This document shows, piece by piece, positions 1 to 12,364 of a stretch of DNA of 12,500 nt. The first letter of the stretch is position 1. Every line of letters starts with the position of its first letter. Origin of the DNA: Glandiceps talaboti (lineage: Eukaryota > Hemichordata > Enteropneusta > Spengelidae); the NCBI RefSeq assembly GCF_964340395.1, contig NC_135560.1, positions 11,047,598-11,060,097 on the forward strand, given 5' to 3'. The notes beneath the pieces are model-generated. The model did no database searches, had not been told where the DNA came from, and saw nothing but the letters and a program-made list of their open reading frames with translations. Both the position numbers and the translations under genes were made by a program.

Positions 1-486
1 TGTTCGCTTCTATGCTTTAGAATATAATGCTCCTAGCTGACTAAATAAAATTGAGGTTCTTTGAAAATTTCTCCATGACAAATTTTACCAGTGGCACGTG
101 AAAGCTTGTTCCTGTGTGTTCCTTTCAATTCAACAGAAATGTGTAGGTTCACCGGCCTGTTTTGAAGGAAATCGACTATCTTTATTTTCCGATACACGTC
201 ATAGAGAATTCGGCGGCCATACTGGTTTCTAAAATGCTAAACTTTGTTGTGATTTTAACGTCTATATCAAAATATGCGCAGTGACTTGCACCTTGTTTTT
301 GTCTGGATTTTAACCAAGAATGGTTTATAATTGTCTTGTTCAATGTAACTGCAAATTTAAAGTTGATGAAAAATAGAGAAACGAAAGAAGCACGCCTTCC
401 AAATAAATAAATCTGGTTAATATCTGATGTAGTGAACTTGGCGGGAATTCTTTATTTACCTCTGTTTCTTATTTGTCGTTTGTACT
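1..486. other. Non-coding sequence, probably intron of the THEM4-like gene
   Basis: No protein-like reading frame, RNA gene or long repeat is visible on either strand. If the thioesterase exon at 1003-1168 is real, this stretch and the microsatellite after it belong to its last intron. I looked for the preceding hotdog-fold exon, which should carry a His-Gly-Gly motif, and did not find it. Earlier exons must therefore lie left of the window. Confidence 0.4.
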
Positions 487-662
487 TTTGTTTGTTTGTT
501 TGTTTGTTTGTTTGTTTGTTTGTTTGTTTGTTTGTTTGTATGTATGTATGTATGTATGTATGTATGTATGTATGTATGTATGTATGTATGTATGTATGTA
601 TGTATGTATGTATGTGTGTGTGCGTGTATGTGTGTGTATGTGTGTGTGTGTGTGTGTGTGAG
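487..662. repeat. Compound microsatellite (TTTG)13-(TATG)19-(TG)n
   Basis: Thirteen perfect TTTG units (487-538) pass without a break into nineteen perfect TATG units (539-614), then into a TG-rich run with a few CG and TA interruptions (615-662). Adjacent blocks differ by single-base changes in the unit. Such a run stays open in several frames on both strands, giving Cys/Val/Tyr- or His/Thr-rich readings that are artefacts. A loose CA-rich stretch (about 702-770) follows. Confidence 0.97.
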
Positions 663-1002
663 TGAGCTCCTTGTTCCTATGATCCGATTAATCCCAAGTC
701 TGACACACATACACAAACATACACACACGAATCATATATCGAAAGATACACACATGACTCACACGTGCATCTATCACATATATACCAATGATTGACAGCT
801 AGACTATACCCCAAAATATTATTTCAAGCGACATAAGAATGTTAGTATGGAAACAAATTTAATCTTTCAGTGGCTGCACAAAGAAGACTACTTGAATTTG
901 AACTCTTATATTATAATGTTACACTCACACGTACTTTACCTTACGGGAGGCATTCACGATATTATCAAATCTGTAATTATGCATATTGATACTGTTTTGC
1001 AG

Positions 1003-1168
1003 GGCGATTCCTCTACAGACAGCTATATTGATGGAGGCAGAAATTGAGGAAGATGGAGAAAGGAAAATGAAAGCGAGCAGCAGATTGAAAAGTGCAGATG
1101 GGAGCATTCTTTATACAGAAGGCTCTTTGATATTTATCAAATTACGTGTACCTGTATCTAAGTTATGA
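1003..1168 (+). CDS. Terminal exon of a THEM4/THEM5-like acyl-CoA thioesterase (partial)
   Basis: This appears to be the last coding exon of a hotdog-fold (4HBT) thioesterase of the THEM4/THEM5 type, enzymes that hydrolyse long-chain acyl-CoA, in vertebrates in mitochondria. Seen: a plausible 3' splice site (TGTTTTGCAG, ending 1002), one base completing a split codon, 54 codons and a TGA at 1166-1168. The peptide starts AIPLQTAILMEAEIEEDGER, continues with ADGSILYTE and ends near FIKLRVPVSKL. From memory, the human THEM4 C-terminus aligns without gaps: it shares IPL at the start of the strand, LY-E in the middle and FIKL followed by about seven residues at the end. This segment forms the last beta strands of the fold; the catalytic region would lie in earlier exons left of the window. 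The first AATAAA downstream is at 1818-1823, implying a 3' UTR of about 650 bases. The exon is short, so a chance match or a pseudogene copy remains possible. Confidence 0.62.
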
Positions 1169-2040
1169 AGATGGACAATATCGCAATTTGCAAGGAATGG
1201 ATATTGTATTATACTTCCAAATCTGATTTTCAAGTATACAGGTCATTCAAACAGTCATTCGTCCCTAATAGAGTGCCACCTTAGCTAAATTACATATATA
1301 ACTATACTGGAACTCTTGTTAACTAACACATCGGCATAGGAGGGGGGGGGGAGCATGGGCTGAATGATTACTAGTAATGAATTGGGAGATATACTAGTTA
1401 CATTGTGGTATTGGTATTTAATGTAAACGGGCTGACGTTTTACCGAGATATTTTCAAGAACTTGATCTTATCAAAGTGTGATCTAACAAACTGAAAACAA
1501 TGTTCATCAATATTTATTTCGTCATGACAACGCAAATGTGAAACTAACTAATCAATCAGTGTAGATGATACAACTGGACTCCATAATGGACCCACTCATT
1601 ACTGATATGGATATTTTTTGAGTTGTCAGCTAAAACCTCGAAATTTCTTTATAGTGTCTCTTTCTATTTTGTGCGTTCCCCTGTATTTCTAAATACGCAA
1701 ATCTCGGGAGGTTGCCTTATATGTCGTTCAGATAATTATGCCTGTATAATTCACATACTTGTTTATCATTGCCATATTTTATGTACCTGCTTATTTTTTA
1801 CTACAAAGGCACTCGTGAATAAATAATCAATAATAATGACGTATATAGTCAAATGTATTAAAGGGGTAAAGTAATAAATACGCGTTTCTATATCTAGAAC
1901 CGCAACATTTAGCTGTATAAACACGTGACGAAATCCGTATTATCCTACCTGTGTCACTTAATATCTGATAATATTATTGTTAGGCCCTACCATGTACCAA
2001 ATGTACAATTCTCAACCCACAGTCACTTGTGAGCTAAAAT
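1169..2040 (+). other. Probable 3' UTR and intergenic DNA after the thioesterase exon
   Basis: No further protein-like frame is seen. The stretch contains a G10 run (1342-1351) and two AATAAA hexamers, at 1818-1823 and 1873-1878. These are the first canonical poly(A) signals after the thioesterase stop codon. The rest is AT-rich sequence without recognisable content. Confidence 0.4.
1818..1823 (+). terminator. Candidate polyadenylation signal of the THEM4-like gene
   Basis: AATAAA, the first canonical hexamer downstream of the TGA at 1166-1168; a second lies at 1873-1878. Assignment rests only on position and strand. Transcript ends could also use a weaker variant nearer the stop codon. Confidence 0.35.
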
Positions 2041-2065
2041 GCTACAATGATGGATGGCGTTAATA

Positions 2066-2117
2066 CCGTCAACGTGACGGGCGTTTGCACGGAAAATGGG
2101 GACGCCCTTTTCCGTGC
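2066..2117. repeat. Two consecutive CpG-containing hairpins
   Basis: The first is CCGTCA/TGACGG with a 3-base loop (2066-2071 with 2075-2080). The second is GCACGGAAAA/TTTTCCGTGC (2087-2096 with 2108-2117), extended inside by GGG/CCC around a GACG loop after one bulged T. They stand out as GC-rich in an AT-rich setting. A short ATG-initiated reading (2047-2145, 32 codons) crosses them, but I see no support for it as a gene. Confidence 0.7.
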
Positions 2118-2320
2118 CAACACCAGTGAAAGTATTTTTTTTTGATATATTCGCAAATAATAAGTCCATATATGTATTTGTGCTATCTTTCTTTTAAACA
2201 AATAGATGTATTTATGTATTATCATAGTCTAGAATTCTAAACTGGTACAGTAAAAAACTATGATAGAGGGACTGTGGTTAGACTTTTAAACTTTTACGGT
2301 CGAGACGTACGGACGGAGTA

Positions 2321-2500
2321 GGGGGGGGGGGGCTAGTCTTGCTGCTAGACGTTCGGGCTTTCCTTCGATACTATAAGCGAACGAAGTTCGCAGTGAGGGC
2401 TTGCCCGAACATCCTCGATAGCGATGTTCGGTCGTGTGTCGTATTTTATCGGAAGAACATCCGAGGTCTAGCAGATATATAGACTGGGGGGGGGGGGGGG
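2321..2500. repeat. Foldback block bounded by poly(G) tracts
   Basis: A G12 run (2321-2332) and a G15 run (2486-2500) bracket a 150-bp block with inverted ends: AGTCT/AGACT (2335-2339 with 2481-2485) and CTGCTAGAC/GTCTAGCAG (2342-2350 with 2466-2474). Inside are GTTCGGGC/GCCCGAAC (2351-2358 with 2403-2410), GCGAAC/GTTCGC (2377-2382 with 2386-2391) and CCGAACATC/GATGTTCGG (2405-2413 with 2423-2431). The arm at 2403-2410 can pair with either of two partners. It may be a small non-autonomous foldback element. No coding frame or clear target duplication is seen. Confidence 0.65.
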
Positions 2501-2558
2501 CATGGGCCCCAACAAATTACATCTGATACCAATAATTATATAATCAAACGTTGAACGT

Positions 2559-2667
2559 GTTGAACCATAGACACTGTCTATGGTTGAACCTAACTGTCAC
2601 AGTTGACCATTGCTTGCGGCGCAAGGCAGGACTGGTAACGCTCATGCCTGGGACAGACCACAGGCAT
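2559..2667. repeat. Series of four hairpins, led by a 31-bp near-perfect palindrome
   Basis: 2559-2573 and 2575-2589 are inverted copies matching at 14 of 15 positions around a single central C. Then come AACTGT/ACAGTT (2592-2597 with 2599-2604), CTTGC/GCAAG (2613-2617 with 2621-2625) and ATGCCTG/CAGGCAT (2644-2650 with 2661-2667). The first is far beyond chance. The others are individually unremarkable but sit in a tight row. Confidence 0.7.
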
Positions 2668-2838
2668 TTGTTTCCCGAGTTATGTCTCAGAATGTTTCTA
2701 TCAGAATACAATAAAATGTTGATAATATCGTTAATATTGACGTACTTAACCAACTATATATGAAAGGGGTAAAATTACACTTGTTTCTGTGATCGCGCAG
2801 GTTCACTCACCGCGAAAGAAGACACAGTGTCTCAGTGA

Positions 2839-3446
2839 GGGGGGGGGGGTTATTTTTGTATCACTATGCTTTTGTCCATTCAAGTGTCCGTTGGCAGCAA
2901 AATCTTGCGTCCATTTGGACTTGTCGATGTTGAAAGTTCCACCAAGGTATGCAAATTGTACGAGGACTTATGTAAAGGTATTCTAAGTTCTGGGGGTCAA
3001 TTTATTCTACCCGAACAGTACGAACTTAGGCCGTATTGAGGCTTTGGTGTCACGTGTATATGACCGAAATTTCCAGAGTGTTCCCCTACAAGCAAAACTG
3101 GAAGGGATAGTGGAATTTGGCAAGTACTTAAAGATCGTTTTGATCGAAGACTGTGACAAAGTGTCACAGCAACATGTTAAAGATGCCTTCCATGTTCTGA
3201 TGACTCAAAGACATTCAAAAGTGTGGCCTAAATTTCATAATTTGGATCGCCCAAACCAGACGTTTTGATCTCCACAATGCCATTATCAGGTGGTTGCAAG
3301 ATCGTAACTTGGGATGGCAAAAGCAGTACCACTACCAATCCTTGGGAGAACACTTTACCAGCGCTCTTGGGGAATTGGCTTGTTTCAGCATCCGTCCAAA
3401 GTATCTCAAACGAAAATGGAAAATCTTTGAAAAAACCCTGACATAG
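2839..3446 (+). pseudogene. Frameshifted coding relic of an unrecognised protein
   Basis: Three overlapping open readings follow one another on the + strand in three successive frames. The first is open 2839-3036 (ATG at 2866, TGA 3037-3039) and includes the peptide SKILRPFGLVDVESSTKVCK. The second is open 2987-3265 (TGA 3266-3268) and includes DRNFQSVPLQAKLEGIVEFG and QHVKDAFHVL. The third is open 3204-3443 (TAG 3444-3446) and includes RFDLHNAIIRWLQDRNLGWQ and LGELACFSIRPKYLKRKWKI. Each has the mixed, unbiased composition of real protein rather than of random AT-rich translation. Each hand-over moves one frame further, as two small indels would produce. Alternatives are exon remnants or a fragment of a transposable-element protein; the intact MITE 57 bases after the last stop makes that worth testing. 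I do not recognise the family and assign no function. Confidence 0.45.
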
Positions 3447-3493
3447 AACAATTTATGAACCATAGTCTCGGACCAAAATAGACAAGTACTTTT

Positions 3494-3689
3494 GTTCTTA
3501 TGCAATCTGATTAAAATCCGATGTAGATGTCGGCTAATCGTTCATTGCTATTTACGATCGTTATTTTGCCTGAATTGACCTTCTTGGTACATGTTTACGT
3601 TTTTAGCCTGATCGCCTCCTAGGAGGCGATCAGGCTTAAAAACAATTAGCCGACATCTACATCGGATTTTAATCAGATTGGTTCTTATG
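3494..3689. mobile_element. Intact MITE with 36-bp TIRs and 9-bp target duplication
   Basis: The element spans 3503-3680 (178 bp). Its 36-bp ends (3503-3538 and 3645-3680) are perfect inverted copies, starting CAATCTGATTAAAATCCG. Directly outside both ends is the same 9-mer, GTTCTTATG (3494-3502 and 3681-3689), a perfect target-site duplication. The body encodes nothing. Against the right TIR lies a perfect 32-bp palindrome (3605-3636), extended by six more pairs across a one-base bulge (3599-3604 with 3638-3643). Target duplications of 9 bp with long TIRs are typical of Mutator-like elements; Merlin (8-9 bp) is an alternative. The lack of any divergence between ends or duplications implies recent insertion. 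It needs a transposase supplied from elsewhere in the genome. Confidence 0.93.
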
Positions 3690-4177
3690 TAAAACAAAGT
3701 TGCTTATTAAAGTATGGGAGTTTATTTTGAACAAAGGTATTGGTGCCATGACAGGGCAGTTACAGTTTGTGTGCAGTGTGTGTGACAGTGTTGTCATGAC
3801 TTTACCAGTTGCGTGTTTCCATAACCCCCCCCCCCCATAAAAAACAAACAAAAACAAAACAAACAAAAAACGCACCACCGCATCATTTTTGAAATTACCA
3901 CAGGACGGGAAACAAAACCTTTTTTGTTTTGGCCTTATATATCTGTCCTATCAAATCGTGGGTACGTCTATAGAGGGCGGCAGACAGGGAATGGGGATGG
4001 GGGGAGATCTCACTTGCACACAAGAAACCATACTCACTCACAAGTGTCTTGGAACAGTAGGGGGTAGTTTATTACTAATAACAGAACAAGAAACTGTAAG
4101 TCCAGTGTTCTCCCCATTGAAATGCAAATGGCTGACAACGTTATGCCAATGAATACTGTAGCTATATGGGGGGGAAA
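3690..4177. other. Intergenic DNA with C12 tract and A-rich run
   Basis: No gene is seen. It contains a C12 run (3825-3836) followed directly by an A-rich, CAAA-like stretch (about 3838-3871), and a G7 run (4168-4174) shortly before the hairpin element. Long open readings here have no protein-like features. Confidence 0.5.
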
Positions 4178-4283
4178 ACCACAGGCACTCGAATCAATGT
4201 GTATGATTTTAAAAAAATATGTATGTAAATATATTTATATACAATACATTTTTTTTCTACACATTGATTCGAGTACCTGTGGT
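4178..4283. mobile_element. 106-bp hairpin element with 26-bp inverted ends
   Basis: 4178-4203 and 4258-4283 are inverted copies with one mismatch in 26 bp, separated by a 54-bp AT-rich loop. The size and layout fit a small MITE or a foldback remnant. I see only a weak possible target duplication (AAA beside each end). The arms do not resemble those of the MITE at 3503-3680. It ends about 110 bp before the nuclear-receptor half-sites of the PPIB promoter. Confidence 0.7.
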
Positions 4284-4393
4284 AAATGCGAAAAAGCACA
4301 GTTAAAGCCTCTGGGATGCCATACTAGGCATAAATCCACAATATGTATTTATATATCTGTCCTATTTGTATCTGCGAAAGACAGACAGTTTTG

Positions 4394-4413
4394 AGGTGAA
4401 AGGTGAAAGGTCA
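4394..4413 (+). promoter_or_regulatory. Three tandem nuclear-receptor half-sites, DR1 spacing
   Basis: AGGTGA (4394-4399), AGGTGA (4401-4406) and AGGTCA (4408-4413) lie head to tail with one A between them, giving two overlapping DR1 elements. DR1 sites are bound in animals by HNF4, COUP-TF and RXR heterodimers. They sit 95-145 bp before the PPIB start codons. Binding is inferred from the pattern only. Confidence 0.5.
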
Positions 4414-4423
4414 TCATATTCAA

Positions 4424-4446
4424 CCAATCAGAGGGCCGCTACGTGT
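4424..4446 (+). promoter_or_regulatory. CCAAT box with downstream ACGT core (ERSE-like), PPIB promoter
   Basis: CCAAT at 4424-4428 is followed ten bases later by CTACGTGT (4439-4446). The ER stress response element is CCAAT, nine bases, CCACG, bound by NF-Y with ATF6/XBP1. Here the spacing is one longer and the second half is CTACG, so the match is loose. Such an element would suit a gene for an ER folding enzyme. No TATA box is seen between here and the start codon. Confidence 0.4.
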
Positions 4447-4537
4447 CGCTCTGCAACTGAGAGGTTAAACTTGTGTGTATTGTACTTCCTCCTGCCTTCA
4501 TTTGTATATGTCGTGGTCCCAGACGCTACGTAGAAAC

Positions 4538-9564
<5,027 letters not shown>

Positions 9565-9587
9565 ACTCTTTTTCTGACATTAGGCAA

Positions 9588-9593
9588 AATAAA
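9588..9593 (+). terminator. PPIB: PPIB polyadenylation signal
   Basis: AATAAA 24 bases after the stop codon, followed about 20 bases later by a T/G-rich stretch (TTCTTGTTCTTTGTCTCG), as expected for a cleavage site. This implies a very short 3' UTR of about 45-50 bases. Confidence 0.8.
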
Positions 9594-9615
9594 GATAGCC
9601 AAACTTTATTCTTGT

Positions 9616-10132
9616 TCTTTGTCTCGTACTTTTATTTGAAATGTATTCATACTTTTATGTTTGCTTATACAGTTTGTCTGTAAGCACATGGCTATTTTAC
9701 TTTAGTTATTTTTTCCCAGAAATAATAAGATTATTAGATAATGTTCTTTGTTTTATTATTTTGATATTTGAATGTACATCAGTCTAAGATGAAGATGATG
9801 GTGATAGTATGATAGTAACAACCTGTTATGAACTATAAGGTGTGTGAGAAATCAAGTCTTTTTTACAAAGGAAAATTTCTACTAACAGAGTCAACAAATT
9901 TCTTGGAAGCAAATCCCAGATTTTTGCTGATGTCTCATTGGTGTCATCAGGGGGATTCACTAGACTGTTATGTGTAACTTCATATTGTCAGATTTATCTT
10001 GAGAAAAGAGAGTTTTCAATTTTCAAAATGAATGATTGGCCATTTTCTATGCAAAGAGTTACATAATAAAATAACTCCAAAGGGAAAAAGAAGTGACAAG
10101 CTACGTTCTCAAATTGTGGTGTTTTTTGTCCA
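9616..10132. other. Intergenic DNA downstream of PPIB
   Basis: AT-rich sequence with no protein-like frame, RNA gene or repeat that I can support. A reverse-strand reading that starts further right and runs through here is an extension of the minisatellite artefact. Confidence 0.5.
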
Positions 10133-10162
10133 CTGTCTGTCTGTCTGTCTGTCTGTCTGTCT
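10133..10162. repeat. (CTGT)7 microsatellite
   Basis: Seven perfect CTGT units plus a partial unit. This is the same unit as the second block of the intron 2 microsatellite, about 3.6 kb upstream. Confidence 0.95.
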
Positions 10163-10201
10163 GATGCAGAATTGTATTTTCCCTGTATAAAATATGATGG
10201 T

Positions 10202-10746
10202 GCTAGTACTGTGGACATGCCAATAAAAATGTGGAGAGACAATAGTGCTGTGGATAAAATATGCCTACAGCCAGTACTTTGGATACATGCATACAAAATA
10301 TACCCCTTAACAGTACTGTAGACATACCGGTACAAAATATGCCTACACCCAGGACTGTGGATACACGAGTACAAAATATACCCCTTAACAGTACTGTAGA
10401 CATATCGGTACAAAATATGCCAACACCCAGGACTGTGGATACACGAGTACAAAATATACCCCTTAACAGTACTGTAGACATACTGGTACAAATTATGCCA
10501 ACACCCAGTACTGTGGATACACAAGTACAAAATATACCCCTTAACAGTACTGTAGACATACCGGTACAAAATATGCCAACACCCAGTATTGTGGATACAC
10601 GAGTACAAAATATACCCCTTAACAGTACTGTAGACATACCGGTACAAAATATGCCAACACCCAGTACTGTGGATACACAAGTACAAAATATACCCCTTAA
10701 CAGTACTGTAGACATACTGGTACAACATATGCCTACACCCAGTACT
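10202..10746. repeat. Minisatellite of 78-bp dimeric units (two 39-bp monomers)
   Basis: Six complete 78-bp units start at 10261, 10339, 10417, 10495, 10573 and 10651, with a partial unit from 10729 and a decayed copy at 10202-10260. Each unit is two diverged 39-bp halves that share AGTACTGT(G/A)GA and GTACAAAATAT; the first half has ATGCC(A/T)ACACCC, the second ATACCCCTTAAC. Dimer units are more alike than the halves within a unit, so the dimer formed first and was then amplified. Because 78 is a multiple of three and the unit lacks stops in several frames, it stays open on both strands (26-residue repeats). I consider these readings non-coding. Confidence 0.95.
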
Positions 10747-12364
10747 CATTGTTGCTCATTGCATGTGTTGATACACCTACCATGGAAATATTTGTAGATT
10801 GTATATTATTAGGATTTTTACAGATACTGGCACCAGTGCTTTGCAGAATTCAATTCAGTCCCTAGCTCGATTGTAATTTAGAAATCTTGTGTACAAAACC
10901 TACCACTCTATTCCACATTCCTGTATGTAGTGCCAGTAATGATAGTTACCAAATTTGGAAAGGGATATAATTATAAGCGTATGCATAGAACCATCACAAA
11001 TGTTATACATTTCAGACTTGCCACATGTATCAGGAATGTTTGACGTATTTTTCAATGGGTAATAAGCCTACTATTGTTAGGCGAATTTCGCGGTTCTAGA
11101 GACCTGTTTTATCCTATCCCCCTCATTTATTATCGGCTACATGCGTCAATATTATTGCTAATTTCTTGCATTCTGAAACCTGGATCACGGATGTGTGTGT
11201 GTGTGTGTGTGTGAAAATATAATAGCGCCACCAACGAGGACGTCGTACACTGACGTGATACTACCACCTGGCCATGGCATGGTACGGTGAATCGATATAC
11301 CATACGATTTTCATAATAGTAATAGTGACCTGATGATGCTCTGTTAATAGGACAGAAGCTATTCAGAACTTTTGGAAACCAATTGAATTGAATTTTGTTG
11401 CGACAGTCCAGTTCTTATTTGTGATTTTTTTTTACCATACGATAAATGCACACAAATCACCTCGGAATATGTACTGGCAGGCTTGAACAATTTTTTTATT
11501 TTTTTATTTTAATCATATGTATCTCAAGTCGAATAAAATTTGTATCGGACTACTTTTCTTTAAAAAGAGGACAATACATCTGTTTGGAAAGCCTTATATA
11601 CAAGACTTTGGGCAACGCGATAAACTAATAGCTGATACATGTATATGTCTGCATGTTTGAAGGTGATCTATACCAGTATAGCTGTAGATATGTATTGAAT
11701 TAGAAAATAGAAAGATGTCAATATTTCAAAGAATGTGGATTATTGATCATGAACCGCTCATTATAAAAACAGTTTCAACTTCTCTGAAATCTCACGACTG
11801 TAAATTTAACTTGAATTGCGAGGAACATATTAAACGGATAATTGCTATTTAATATAAGGACATTACTGTTATATTTGAAGTTGGTAATATCATTGGTTCA
11901 ACCATTTGATGTTATCTGTACTTTGACTCATTTTGAATTGAAGCGCCCCCCCCCCCCCCCCCCAAAGAAAAATAAAGAAAATAAATAAAGCTGCATTATA
12001 AAATTTGAGAAAAAATGTATCAAATAACGAAACACAGTTCAGGTAAAATTTCATCTGTATATACTTTGCAAACAGTACTACTACAGTTATTTGCACTATT
12101 CACAATGGATGACGTCGATGAATCGTAGACTAATGCATCAATATCAATACACAGTTTTTCAAACGGGTTGAATGAACTGTTTCGACAACGAACTCCGCCA
12201 CGAATACACCAATCGCTCGATAATTTGCTAATAAGAAATAGTTGTACGCGGCATAGTATGCAATCGTATCGTGCGGCGCAGATAACACTCTGAATTGATA
12301 ACACTCAGCATGTAACGAACTAAGAAGCCTTACATAATATTCGTTGGATCGAGACGACTGTGGG
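10747..12364. other. Intergenic DNA between the minisatellite and the right-edge gene
   Basis: No gene is supported. It contains a (TG)11 run (11192-11213) and a C18 run (11946-11963). In the last 260 bases, where the promoter of the gene starting at 12365 would lie, there are TGACGTC (12110-12116, one base short of a CRE) and CCAAT (12209-12213). Reverse-strand open readings at 12020-12456 look random in composition. Confidence 0.45.
11946..11963. repeat. C18 homopolymer (G18 on the reverse strand)
   Basis: Longest of several G or C runs of at least ten in the window; the others are 1342-1351, 2321-2332, 2486-2500, 2839-2849, 3825-3836 and 9254-9267. Exact lengths may be affected by sequencing error. 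Confidence 0.9.

Noticed and set aside
432-795. Cys/Val/Tyr-rich and Thr/His-rich readings over the left microsatellite
   Set aside because: Direct translation of TTTG/TATG/TG repeats in several frames; no protein signal.
2047-2145. 32-codon ATG-initiated reading across the two CpG-containing hairpins
   Set aside because: The reading coincides with the inverted repeats and has no homology or splice signal that I can support.
10261-10797. 178-residue forward reading made of 26-residue repeats (and reverse readings of 251 and 170 residues)
   Set aside because: The 78-bp unit is divisible by three and lacks stops in several frames, so long readings arise automatically on both strands. No splice sites, poly(A) signal or domain supports a gene.
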